Below are positions 17,391 to 26,602 of a stretch of 64,000 bases of DNA, piece after piece. Under the pieces are notes generated by a model, which had not been told where the DNA came from, searched no databases, and saw only the letters and a program-made list of their open reading frames with translations. Position numbers and translations under genes: made by a program. Origin of the DNA: Chitinophagales bacterium (lineage in GTDB: Bacteria > Bacteroidota > Bacteroidia > Chitinophagales > JADIYW01); assembly GCA_020636545.1 (NCBI GenBank), contig JACJXS010000014.1:62001-126000 (forward strand), given 5' to 3'. Numbering within the stretch: the first letter of the stretch is position 1; each line of letters opens with the position of its first letter.

Positions 17391-17726
17391 TTACTTTGTT
17401 GCTTTTTTCTTAGCAGGTGCTTTTGATTTATATTCATCGACAACTGCAACAGCTCTACTAAGGATATTAAATCGCTCAGCATTCAAGGTGTAATAGATTT
17501 TTTTTCCATCTCTCCTTGTGTCCACTGCTTCTACGCCTCTTAACATTTTTAAATGTTGTGAAGTAATAGATTGTTCAATTTTCAATGTGTTATAAATCAC
17601 ATTTACGTTTACTTCACCCTTTTCGTTGATTAACTTTACAATTTTTAGTCTTAAAGGGTGCGCTACTGCTTTTAGCAACTCAGCAGCCTTTTGGATTTGG
17701 TCTGAGTTTAGCTCTAATTTTTCCAT
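17391..17726 (-). CDS. ArsR-type winged-helix transcription regulator
   Basis: 111 residues. The core is a winged HTH: AVAHPLRLKIVKLINEKGEV (helices 1-2), IEQSITSQHLKMLRGV (recognition helix about 50-66) and a wing at RRDGKKIYYTL. The ELCVCDL metal-binding motif of ArsR/SmtB is absent and the protein contains no cysteine, so it does not sense metal through cysteines. The C-terminus is a short basic KAPAKKKATK tail. It is a single gene with its own promoter at 17759-17791; the target is unknown. Confidence 0.87.
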   Translation of the reverse strand: MEKLELNSDQIQKAAELLKAVAHPLRLKIVKLINEKGEVNVNVIYNTLKIEQSITSQHLKMLRGVEAVDTRRDGKKIYYTLNAERFNILSRAVAVVDEYKSKAPAKKKATK

Positions 17727-17758
17727 AAAATTTAATATAAAAAGAATAATTAATACAA

Positions 17759-17791
17759 CAAATATAGTAAATAAATGCTATTAATAACAAA
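17759..17791 (-). promoter_or_regulatory. Predicted promoter of the ArsR-type regulator
   Basis: On the minus strand TTTG (17791-17788) is followed after 21 bases by TATATTTG (17766-17759). This fits the Bacteroidota consensus and leaves a leader of about 30 bases. Confidence 0.65.
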
Positions 17792-17838
17792 TAAATTTAT
17801 CAAACATTAAATAATCAAAGAAAATAATATGCCTTAAA

Positions 17839-18528
17839 TCACTTTTTTGTAGAATAAAAGGGCTTTGTATAGCTTGGTTCAAAATACGCAACATCAACAA
17901 AATTAGTTAGTTGAAAATAGTGATTTGCTAATTCTATCATATCTTTTGCAGTATATTCAAAATCTTGATGAAAAATAAATTTATGATTTAGTAACTTTTG
18001 TTGCAAATAAATATGAATCTTTTCAGAAGCATTTCCAATAAAAAAGTATTGATTTCCATTTTCAAAAAAACTTAAAAAATCATCATCTAAAATACATGGC
18101 TGTGCTTTATATAATTCTTCTAATTTGGAATTATAAACAGCAAAGTAAACCTCATCACGTCGAGCATCGATATTTGGAACTACCAAAAAGTCTGAAATAT
18201 TTTCACTAATTATTGCTTTATTTGTCATAATTGCTAAGGTTGGCAGTGCTATAATTGGAATGTTTAATGCATAAGCAATACCTTTTGCAACAGCTGCACC
18301 AATCCTTAAACCTGTATAAGAACCTGGCCCATTACTTATTGCAATGGCTTGCATATCACTCAACTTCAAATTTGCTTGACTTAATGCCTCATTTATTAAC
18401 TCATTAATTTGTTCTGAAGCAGTATTGGGTAATAAACATTCACTATAACCCAACAAATTTGTACCATTTGCAAGCGCAACTGAACAAGTACTCAAAGCAG
18501 TATCAATACAAATAATATTTACAGACAT
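17839..18528 (-). CDS. tsaB: TsaB, tRNA t6A biosynthesis partner protein
   Basis: 229 residues. TsaB is an ASKHA-fold paralogue of TsaD and works with TsaD and TsaE to make threonylcarbamoyl-adenosine at position 37 of ANN-decoding tRNAs. The start IICIDTALSTCSVAL and the AISNGPGSYTGLRIGAA motif are diagnostic of TsaB. Its ATG shares one base with the stop of the upstream S41 protease gene (TAATG), so translation is coupled. Confidence 0.93.
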   Translation of the reverse strand: MSVNIICIDTALSTCSVALANGTNLLGYSECLLPNTASEQINELINEALSQANLKLSDMQAIAISNGPGSYTGLRIGAAVAKGIAYALNIPIIALPTLAIMTNKAIISENISDFLVVPNIDARRDEVYFAVYNSKLEELYKAQPCILDDDFLSFFENGNQYFFIGNASEKIHIYLQQKLLNHKFIFHQDFEYTAKDMIELANHYFQLTNFVDVAYFEPSYTKPFYSTKK

Positions 18529-20195
18529 TATTTCTTAGCAGATAAAATTTCTTTGTATTGAATGTAGTTTAATAAAATTTCTTTTGCTTTAGCAACATCA
18601 TTGTCATTGATTAAACTATTTGCAATTCTACCTTTTTCAAAATAGTAACGAGCAACGATTTCATCTTCCAATAACTTTTTGATTTGTTGCTCATATTTAA
18701 AAACATCTTGTTTCTTATCTGCATCAATTTTATCGTGTAACAAACCTAATGTACTTTTAATTTCAGCAGAATAATTTTCATCTTTAATTAAATCATTCAA
18801 TTTATCTAATGTTTCTTCAGTTTTTGAAGTATAATCATATTTTTTACCTTCTAGAAACTTCACGAATTGCTTGTACTCTTCTTCATTCATACTGAATTTT
18901 GTACTATCTCTTAAAACTTTATGGTCATATTTATATTGAGTAGCATAATCAAAAATCAGATTATTCACATATAAAGCAATCGTAATAGGCGACATTACTT
19001 GTTCTTCAGTTTTAATATCTGGTTCAATACCTGCACCATCTTTGACCAATCTACCATTTTTAGTTTTAAAAACACTTCGCAATGAATCAGGCAAGGCACT
19101 AGCTTTTCCATTTTCATCACGATGACTATAATCTATACGTTGAATACATCTGCCACTTGGAATATAATATTTAGAAATTGTCAATTTTAATTTTGATTTA
19201 TAACCTACGGGCTTCGTAACCTGTACTAAACCTTTACCATAAGAATTTTGTCCAATAACAACGCCTCTATCTAAATCTTGGATAGAACCTGAAACAATTT
19301 CAGATGCTGAAGCACTATTTTCATCTATCAAAATAGCCAATGGAATCTGTAAATCAACTGGTGAATTTTGAGTGGTATAATCATAATTATTTTCAGGTAC
19401 TTTTCCTTTTGTACTTACCACAATATTTCCTTTATCAATAAAGGCATTGCAAATATTTACCGCCTCCATTAAAAGTCCGCCACCATTACCTCTTAAATCA
19501 AAGACCACACCTTTCAAATTTGGATTTTTCTTTAAATTCAACAATGCATCTTGTACTTCTTTTGATGCATTTTCTGTAAATGAAATCAACTTTATATAAC
19601 CAATATTATTATCCAACATTCCAGAATAAGCAACGCTATTTATCTTAATTTCTTCTCTATTGAATGTGTAAGTCTTAATTTCATTACTTATAGCTTTTCT
19701 TACTTTAACAGTCAAACTTGTACCAGGTTCGCCTTTCAAAAGCTCACTTACATCTGATGAATTATAATCTTTACAAACTTTTCCATCAATTTCAATAATA
19801 ACATCACCAGGTTCTAATCCATTTTTTTGAGCAGGAAACCCTTCATAAGGTTCTGTAATCATCACCTCATTATTGATACGACCAATTCTGGCACCAATTC
19901 CACCATATTTTCCAGTAGTTTGCATTTGGTACTCATCAATATCTGCTCCAGTAATATAATTAGTAAATGGATCTAAATTTTCCAACATTTTATTGATGCC
20001 ATTGGTCATCAATGTATTTGGATCAATATCATCAACATACGAGTTGTTTAATTCTTTATATACATTGGTAAATAGCTCAATATTTTTGGCCATATCAAAG
20101 TATTTATTATTCGATGTAGTGCTAGGCGTATTTTCTTTTGCAAGAATCGACAAACTTAAAAACAAACTGAATAGGAGTACAAAAAATCTTTTCAT
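18528..20195 (-). CDS. S41-family carboxyl-terminal processing protease (CtpA type)
   Basis: 555 residues. A signal peptide (about 1-19, ILA|KEN) exports it to the periplasm. A PDZ domain covers about residues 85-175, with GGIGARIGRINNEV near its start. The S41 catalytic domain follows: the nucleophile is the serine in NSASASEIVSG near residue 295 and the general-base lysine is in NSYGKGLVQV near 320. The last 150 residues form a helical C-terminal region. It probably trims or degrades envelope proteins. It is followed by tsaB with a 1-base overlap. Confidence 0.93.
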   Translation of the reverse strand: MKRFFVLLFSLFLSLSILAKENTPSTTSNNKYFDMAKNIELFTNVYKELNNSYVDDIDPNTLMTNGINKMLENLDPFTNYITGADIDEYQMQTTGKYGGIGARIGRINNEVMITEPYEGFPAQKNGLEPGDVIIEIDGKVCKDYNSSDVSELLKGEPGTSLTVKVRKAISNEIKTYTFNREEIKINSVAYSGMLDNNIGYIKLISFTENASKEVQDALLNLKKNPNLKGVVFDLRGNGGGLLMEAVNICNAFIDKGNIVVSTKGKVPENNYDYTTQNSPVDLQIPLAILIDENSASASEIVSGSIQDLDRGVVIGQNSYGKGLVQVTKPVGYKSKLKLTISKYYIPSGRCIQRIDYSHRDENGKASALPDSLRSVFKTKNGRLVKDGAGIEPDIKTEEQVMSPITIALYVNNLIFDYATQYKYDHKVLRDSTKFSMNEEEYKQFVKFLEGKKYDYTSKTEETLDKLNDLIKDENYSAEIKSTLGLLHDKIDADKKQDVFKYEQQIKKLLEDEIVARYYFEKGRIANSLINDNDVAKAKEILLNYIQYKEILSAKK

Positions 20196-20276
20196 AAATC
20201 GGGTATAATTAAGTAACTAAGCTAAGTAAAAAAAACAGTTTATAAGGTTAAAAAAATTAAATAAAAAAATCAAATA

Positions 20277-21632
20277 CTAAACATCATCTTCATAATCGAA
20301 AGTATGTTCTTCTAAAAATTTAGTGGTAAAATTTCCTGCAACAAAATCCTTATTATTCATCAATTTTTGATGAAAAGGAATCGTGGTGTGAATACCTTCA
20401 ATTTTCATTTCAGCTAACGCACGTTTCATTTTTTCAATCGCTTGTTGGCGATTGGGTGCTTTTACAATCAACTTAGCAATCATAGAATCATAAAATGGCG
20501 GAATGCTATATCCTGAATAAACATGTGTATCAATGCGAACGCCAATACCTCCACTTGGAATATAATTAATAATTTTTCCAGCTGATGGTTTAAAATTATC
20601 TAAAGGATTCTCCGCATTAATTCTACATTCAATGGCATGTCCACTTGGAGCATAGACACTCTGTTCAATTTTTTCGCCTGCTACAATTAAAATTTGCAAT
20701 CGAATCAAATCTAAATTTGTTACTTCTTCAGTAACAGGATGTTCTACTTGAATACGCGTATTCATTTCCATAAAATAGAAATTTTTGTGCTTATCTACTA
20801 AAAATTCTATTGTTCCAACGCCTTCATATCGTATTGCTTTTACTGCATTAACCGCAGCCACTCCTAATTGTTCTCGCAATTTATCATCTACAAATGGTGA
20901 TGGGCTTTCCTCCACCAATTTCTGATGTCTTCTTTGAATAGAACAATCTCTTTCGCTCATGTGACAAGCATTGCCAAATTGGTCGCCAGCAACTTGCACT
21001 TCTATATGTCTTGGTTCTTCAATATATTTTTCTAAATAAACGCCATCGTTTCCAAAAGATGCTCCAGCTTCCACTCTCGCTTGTTGCATATTGTGTTCAA
21101 ATTCTGATTCTTCCCAAACAATACGCATACCTTTTCCACCTCCGCCAGCAGTTGCTTTTAGAATAATAGGATAACCAACTTTCTTAGCTAATTGAATACC
21201 CTTTTTCACATCTGTAATTAAGCCTTCAGAACCTGGAACTACTGGAACTTTAGCTTTAATCATGGTTTCTTTTGCTGTAATTTTATCGCCCATCGATGCA
21301 ATTTGTTCGGGTGTTGGGCCTATAAATTTGATATTATTTTCAGCACACTTACGAGCAAAACCTTCATTTTCGGCTAAAAAACCATAACCCGGATGAATCG
21401 CATCTGCCTTGGATAAAATCGCTGCTTGAATAATAGCATCTTGATTTAAATAAGATAATTTACTTTGTGGAGCACCAATACAAAATGATTCATCTGCATT
21501 TTTGACATGCAAACTTTCTTTATCAGCTGTAGAATAAACTGCTACTGTTTTTATCCCCAATTCTTTTGCTGCTCTTATGACTCTCAATGCAATTTCTCCA
21601 CGATTGGCAATCAATATTTTTGTAATTTTCAT
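20277..21632 (-). CDS. accC: Biotin carboxylase subunit of acetyl-CoA carboxylase
   Basis: 451 residues. It carboxylates the biotin of the carrier protein with ATP and bicarbonate, the first step of malonyl-CoA synthesis. Signatures are ILIANRGEIALRVIRAA at the N-terminus, the glycine-rich KATAGGGGKGMR ATP loop, the EMNTRIQVEHPVTE catalytic segment and AIECRINAEN. The length is that of a stand-alone biotin carboxylase, with no fused carrier domain. No accB lies next to it, which is uncommon, so the carrier must be elsewhere. It could also serve another acyl-CoA carboxylase. The S41 protease gene begins 81 bases downstream. Confidence 0.92.
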   Translation of the reverse strand: MKITKILIANRGEIALRVIRAAKELGIKTVAVYSTADKESLHVKNADESFCIGAPQSKLSYLNQDAIIQAAILSKADAIHPGYGFLAENEGFARKCAENNIKFIGPTPEQIASMGDKITAKETMIKAKVPVVPGSEGLITDVKKGIQLAKKVGYPIILKATAGGGGKGMRIVWEESEFEHNMQQARVEAGASFGNDGVYLEKYIEEPRHIEVQVAGDQFGNACHMSERDCSIQRRHQKLVEESPSPFVDDKLREQLGVAAVNAVKAIRYEGVGTIEFLVDKHKNFYFMEMNTRIQVEHPVTEEVTNLDLIRLQILIVAGEKIEQSVYAPSGHAIECRINAENPLDNFKPSAGKIINYIPSGGIGVRIDTHVYSGYSIPPFYDSMIAKLIVKAPNRQQAIEKMKRALAEMKIEGIHTTIPFHQKLMNNKDFVAGNFTTKFLEEHTFDYEDDV

Positions 21633-21694
21633 TCTAATATTTTCTAATTAAATTAAGCTATGAGTATTTATAAATTGAAATTACTCTCCTCCCT

Positions 21695-21702
21695 CAAATA
21701 TA
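21695..21702 (-). promoter_or_regulatory. -7 promoter box of accC
   Basis: The minus strand reads TATATTTG, matching TAnnTTTG, about 60 bases before the accC ATG. No clear TTTG lies at the expected upstream spacing. Confidence 0.45.
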
Positions 21703-21759
21703 GAAAAATATATTAAATTTTTAGATTAAAAACTAGGCAATAGTTTATCTCGCATAAAA

Positions 21760-21783
21760 AAGCCTCACAAAAATGTGAGGCTT
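21760..21783 (-). terminator. Rho-independent terminator of the M16 peptidase gene
   Basis: A 10-bp perfect stem (AAGCCTCACA / TGTGAGGCTT) with an AAAA loop. The run of A at 21755-21761 gives a U-tract on the minus strand. It lies 40 bases downstream of the M16 peptidase stop codon and isolates that gene from accC. Confidence 0.88.
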
Positions 21784-21823
21784 CAAATAGGATTTTATTT
21801 AATTACCTAGTTAATAAATTACT

Positions 21824-24721
21824 TTATTGAACTGGCGAAAGTGTAACCTGAATCACATCATCTGTTGTTAAATACTTAGTTGCTGCTTGTTTTATATCTT
21901 CTAAACTCAATGTGTCGATAGCTTGTAAATATTGATTTAATTTATGTATATCCCAATTATATTTATCAGCATAAACCATTTTTCCAATCCAATAATCATT
22001 TTCTTTTTGATCTGTTTCAAATTCTCGCTTATAAGTTTCTTTTACTTTATTCAACTTTTCTAAAGTTGTGCCATTTTTTACAAAATCATCAATTTCATCA
22101 TACGTAGCTTTTATCAATTCTTGAGCTTTTGGTGGATCTGCATTAAAAGAAATATTAATCGCAAATTTTTCTTTCGGAATTTTACTTACAACACCTTGAA
22201 CACTTACGCCATAAACGCCACCTTTTTCTTCTCTCAATTCCTCTCTCAATACAATACTCAAAACTTTTACCATTGCATTAAATTTTAAAGCCTCAGCATC
22301 GGTATATTTTAAAGCACCGTGTTCATTGATATTTACAAAAGTTTTAGGTGTATTACCCATTTGCAAACTTGTATCAACTTTACCTTTTGGCTTTTCTACA
22401 TTCGGGTCTTTCCAAGTTTCTCTTTTTGTAGAATCTCCAGGTAAAGAAGCAATGTATTTAGTAATTAAAGTATCGATTTGTTTTGCATCAATATTTCCAA
22501 CAAAATAATAAGTAAAATCTGCTGCATTCCAAAATCTTTCATTATAGAATTTAAAAGCATTATCATAATTTACTTGATCCAATGTTTCTTTCGTTGGCAA
22601 GTTTCTTCTAATATTATTATTATAGTTTATTTCAGACAATTTTTTCATAAAATAATACTGCGGATTACTATACAAATTATCATAAATAGCATGTTGTTTT
22701 TGCATAAAAGTGGTAAAATCTTCTTCAGATTTTCGTGGTGCAGTTTGGTATAAATACAACATTTGGAATAAGGTTTCTAAATCAACTTTTGTAGTACTAC
22801 CTTCAAAACCTTCATCTAACTCACCAATATAGGGACTGATTGCAACTGTTTTTCCTGTTAATAATTTTTGCAATGTAATTTTATTAAATTTAGAAATACC
22901 AGCTTCATCAATTATAGCATTTGAAAAATCCACACTCATATAATCTTTATCGCTGTATAATGATGTTCCACCATTACTAAATGCAGAGAAAAATATTTCA
23001 TCATTCTTAAAATCGGTCGGTTTAATTTTTACAGTTGCTCCATTACTCAATTTATAGGTTGTGATATTAAAAGTTTTATCAGTTGTTTGATTTACAATTT
23101 TTCCAGCTTTAATTTCAGTTCCTATAAGTGGTTCGTCTATTACTTCATCTTTGTATGGTTCTAATTTTTCATTATCTGCTTTTGTAACAATTGCTAAGAC
23201 TTCTTTTTCAGTTGGCAACTTGCTTTTTTCAGCACTTGGTGCAGTAATAACGACTACCCTATTGTCTGTTGTAATATAACTTTTAGCAATCTCATTAATC
23301 GTATTCAAATCAATCACTGAAATAATTTGTGAAGCCAATTGACTTTCAACTTCAATTCCCAATGCTGGTGTATTGTTCAAGAAATTACTTACCAATTCTC
23401 CTATCAAAGTACGAGACTCCATTTTATCTTTTTCTTTCAATGCATCATTATAACTTTTTAGCAATTCAGTTTTGGCTCTCGCCAATTCAGAGGCTGTAAA
23501 CCCATGTTGTTTTACTCTATTATTCTCTTGTAAAATAAGCTCCAAAGCATCTTTATATCTATCTTTTTTCATAAATATAAAATCAGAAAAAGCATCATTT
23601 TTTCTAGTTTCTTTGTCGTAAGCGGCACCTGCTTGAATAAATGGGGAAGAACTTTGCTCTACCAATTCGCCTAATCTATTATTAATCATAGAATTGATTA
23701 ATTCATTTGCAACATGCATCACAAAACCTTCAGTAGTTGAAATATCTTGTTTATCGTGCTTATAAACGATATATGCTTGTGTATTACTGGCTTCATCATC
23801 AGTTACTATACTGACTAATGTTTCTTTGTGTTTTGGTAACTCATATTCTATTTTTTGTCTTTCAATCGATGGATTTTTTAAATCAGAAAAACGAGCAATA
23901 ACTTCTTTTTCCATTGAATCCACATTAATACTACCAACTATCATAACTGCCATCAAATCTGGTCTATACCAATCTTTATAGAAAGTGGTAATTCTTTCGT
24001 GAGCACAGTTTTTCAAAATTGTAGTATCTCCAATTGGTAATCTTTCCGCATATCTTGATTTATAATAATAAGTAGGTAAAAATTTGTTTAACATTCTCAT
24101 ATCAGGACCTTGACCACTTCTCCACTCTGAAACAACAACGCCTCTTTCTTTATTAATTTCCAAACTGTCAAAACTTATTCCAGATGCCCAATCTTCTAAT
24201 ACCAACAATCCTTTATCTAAAACTTCCTTTTTATCTGTCGGTAATTGCAACATATACACCGTTTCATCAAAAGATGTATAAGCATTCAAATGTGCTCCAA
24301 ACTTAACACCCAAGCCTTCTAAGAAATTCACTAAATCATTTTTCTTAAAATTTGTACTTCCATTAAAAGCCATGTGTTCTAAAAAATGTGCTAATCCTAA
24401 TTGGTTGTCATCTTCTTGATTTGAACCAGCATTAACAGCCAATCTTAACTCAACTCTATTTTCTGGTTTATTATTAGCTTTGATATAATATTTCAACCCA
24501 TTAGGTAAAACACCATAACGTACAGTTTTGTCTAGTGGTAGTTTAAACTTGGCTAAATTTTCATTACTTACATCTTCATTAGTATTATTTGCATTGATTG
24601 GTGATGTAGTCGCTTCTTTATTGGTTTCAGTTGCATTTGAGGTACTTTTCTGTGCAGTAGTTTTTGGAGAACAAGCTGTAAACAACAAACCTAAAATCCA
24701 AACCAAGTGAAATTTATTCAT
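21824..24721 (-). CDS. M16-family zinc metallopeptidase, lipoprotein (pitrilysin type)
   Basis: 965 residues. A type II signal peptide ends at the lipobox LFTAC, so it should be lipid-anchored in the envelope. A low-complexity Thr/Asn/Ser linker covers about residues 18-55. The inverted zinc motif HFLEH (His112, Glu115, His116) starts the active M16 domain, with the distal glutamate expected in the ERGVVVSEWRS region. A second, inactive M16 domain fills the C-terminal half, as in two-domain pitrilysins. It probably degrades peptides in the periplasm. It is a single gene with its own terminator. Confidence 0.92.
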   Translation of the reverse strand: MNKFHLVWILGLLFTACSPKTTAQKSTSNATETNKEATTSPINANNTNEDVSNENLAKFKLPLDKTVRYGVLPNGLKYYIKANNKPENRVELRLAVNAGSNQEDDNQLGLAHFLEHMAFNGSTNFKKNDLVNFLEGLGVKFGAHLNAYTSFDETVYMLQLPTDKKEVLDKGLLVLEDWASGISFDSLEINKERGVVVSEWRSGQGPDMRMLNKFLPTYYYKSRYAERLPIGDTTILKNCAHERITTFYKDWYRPDLMAVMIVGSINVDSMEKEVIARFSDLKNPSIERQKIEYELPKHKETLVSIVTDDEASNTQAYIVYKHDKQDISTTEGFVMHVANELINSMINNRLGELVEQSSSPFIQAGAAYDKETRKNDAFSDFIFMKKDRYKDALELILQENNRVKQHGFTASELARAKTELLKSYNDALKEKDKMESRTLIGELVSNFLNNTPALGIEVESQLASQIISVIDLNTINEIAKSYITTDNRVVVITAPSAEKSKLPTEKEVLAIVTKADNEKLEPYKDEVIDEPLIGTEIKAGKIVNQTTDKTFNITTYKLSNGATVKIKPTDFKNDEIFFSAFSNGGTSLYSDKDYMSVDFSNAIIDEAGISKFNKITLQKLLTGKTVAISPYIGELDEGFEGSTTKVDLETLFQMLYLYQTAPRKSEEDFTTFMQKQHAIYDNLYSNPQYYFMKKLSEINYNNNIRRNLPTKETLDQVNYDNAFKFYNERFWNAADFTYYFVGNIDAKQIDTLITKYIASLPGDSTKRETWKDPNVEKPKGKVDTSLQMGNTPKTFVNINEHGALKYTDAEALKFNAMVKVLSIVLREELREEKGGVYGVSVQGVVSKIPKEKFAINISFNADPPKAQELIKATYDEIDDFVKNGTTLEKLNKVKETYKREFETDQKENDYWIGKMVYADKYNWDIHKLNQYLQAIDTLSLEDIKQAATKYLTTDDVIQVTLSPVQ

Positions 24722-24749
24722 AAAATATAATTTAATTCAATTTAAACAT

Positions 24750-24757
24750 CAAAAATA
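24750..24757 (-). promoter_or_regulatory. Possible -7 box of the M16 peptidase gene
   Basis: The minus strand reads TATTTTTG, 28 bases before the ATG. A perfect 12-bp palindrome CACTTTAAAGTG (24769-24780) lies 12 bases upstream of the box, where an operator could sit. Confidence 0.4.
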
Positions 24758-24943
24758 ATAATTCTTGGCACTTTAAAGTGATTGATTTTATATTTTTCAA
24801 GACAATTAAATTCTATAACATAAATTAACCAAAAAAGAATTATTTCGTTTCTTATGTCTTTAAGCTATAAACTTTAACATTTTCTTTTTTAATATAGTAG
24901 TGCCTTTTTGTATCTTAGTCTAAATATTTAAAGCATTTACAAC

Positions 24944-26599
24944 ATGAATAAAGATTGGTGGAAATGGGGCGACCCAACGGAATTAAAACACATGAACGAT
25001 TATCCAAAAGCAAAAGCTTTTTTAGAAGATTTATGGAAAACGAATTTCAAACATGAATATTCTCCGCCTAATAAATTTTCAATTGAACCACTCACTGAGA
25101 AAAAGAAAGATACCTTAAAAGATATTTTTGCAAGTCTAACTTCAAAGAAAATATCTTTTAGAGATGAGGAAAGAGTTCGTGTAGCATTAGGTAAAAGTTA
25201 TTACGATGTCATTCGACTTTGTAAAGATGATAAAATCGTTACACCCGATGTCGTTTTAGCTCCTACTACAAATGAAGATATAGAATATATTGTAAAACAA
25301 GCCAATGACCATCAAGTAAAATTAATTCCAGTTGGAGGCGGAACAAATGTTGTTGGAGCATTGACCATGCAAGAAAATAATTCTAAAAATAATTTAAAGG
25401 CAACCATCAATTTATTAAACTATAACAAACTTATTCATATTGATGAAGCACATTTGACTGCAACTTTCCAAGCTGGGATATTGGGACCAGCTTTAGAAAA
25501 AATATTAAATGAGAAAGGATTTACTTTAGGGCATTTCCCTCAATCTTTTGAATATTCTACTTTAGGAGGTTGGGTAGTAACAAGAAGTGCTGGTCAAGAA
25601 TCTTCTTATTATGGAAAAATTGAAGATATCGTTGAACAAATAAAAGTGGTAACACCAATTGGCACTTTGCATTCTAACGATTATACACACGATGCTTCTG
25701 GGGTAAACCTATTACAATTATTTGTAGGAAGTGAAGGTGTTTTTGGTGTTGTTTCTGAAGTGAAAGTAAAAATAAAAAAACTACCAAAATCAAGTCGTTG
25801 GCTGACTGCATTATTTCCAAGTTTTGAAGCTGGTGCAAATTACCTAAACGAACTCACACAAAATGACTTAAAACCTTCAGTAGTAAGATTGTCAGATGCA
25901 AATGAAACATTGTTATTTGCAAAAATAGGAAGTGAGCACAATGAAGTTAGTTTTATTGATAATTTAAAAAAGGAAATTCAAAAATTTGTTTTACAGTGGA
26001 AAAACCTAACCGAACCTTGTGTCATGATAATGCGTTTTGACCAAAATAAATATAGCGTTTCGCCACAGATTTTATATGCAAAAAGTTTAATAGAAAAATA
26101 TAAGGGAATAGTCGCTCCTTCTATCATCGGAGAAAAGTGGGCAATCAATAGATTCAAATCGCCTTATATGCGTGATACTTTTGTAGAACACGGAATTTAT
26201 ATTGATACTATGGAAACTTTGGTTCATTGGAAAGATGTACAACAAGTGCATCAGGCATTAACAAAAAACTTAAAAAAATCTAAAGCATTCAATAAAGAAC
26301 AAGGTTTATTTATGGCACATATTTCGCACGTTTACCCAAATGCAGCCTGTATGTATTTTACTTTGGTAACGCCAATGCACAGAGGAAATGAAATTGAGCA
26401 ATGGCACGAAATTAAAGAATTAGTAAGTCAGACGATTGTTTTGAATGGTGGTACAATTTCACACCATCATAGTATTGGGGCTGACCATCAAAAATGGTAT
26501 TTAAGAAATGCAGATCCGGTTGGGTTGCAAGTGCTTAAATCCATTAAAAAGATTTTAGATCCCAATGGCATTTTGAATCCTGGAAAATTATTTACTTAA
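24944..26599 (+). CDS. FAD-linked oxidase resembling alkyl-DHAP synthase (AGPS)
   Basis: 551 residues. A VAO/PCMH-type FAD domain covers about 85-280: IPVGGGTNVVGAL is the pyrophosphate-binding loop and FPQSFEYSTLGGWVVTRSAGQ the second FAD segment. The C-terminal FAD-oxidase domain ends in GGTISHHHSIG, where His507-His509 match the His triplet of alkyldihydroxyacetone-phosphate synthase, followed by LDPNGILNPGKL. AGPS swaps the acyl chain of acyl-DHAP for a fatty alcohol to form the ether bond. No cysteine-rich Fe-S domain is present, unlike GlcD/Dld fusions. The neighbouring G3P dehydrogenase, 3 bases downstream, supports a glycerolipid role; ether-lipid activity is an inference. Confidence 0.8.
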   Translation: MNKDWWKWGDPTELKHMNDYPKAKAFLEDLWKTNFKHEYSPPNKFSIEPLTEKKKDTLKDIFASLTSKKISFRDEERVRVALGKSYYDVIRLCKDDKIVTPDVVLAPTTNEDIEYIVKQANDHQVKLIPVGGGTNVVGALTMQENNSKNNLKATINLLNYNKLIHIDEAHLTATFQAGILGPALEKILNEKGFTLGHFPQSFEYSTLGGWVVTRSAGQESSYYGKIEDIVEQIKVVTPIGTLHSNDYTHDASGVNLLQLFVGSEGVFGVVSEVKVKIKKLPKSSRWLTALFPSFEAGANYLNELTQNDLKPSVVRLSDANETLLFAKIGSEHNEVSFIDNLKKEIQKFVLQWKNLTEPCVMIMRFDQNKYSVSPQILYAKSLIEKYKGIVAPSIIGEKWAINRFKSPYMRDTFVEHGIYIDTMETLVHWKDVQQVHQALTKNLKKSKAFNKEQGLFMAHISHVYPNAACMYFTLVTPMHRGNEIEQWHEIKELVSQTIVLNGGTISHHHSIGADHQKWYLRNADPVGLQVLKSIKKILDPNGILNPGKLFT

Positions 26600-26602
26600 T
26601 TA

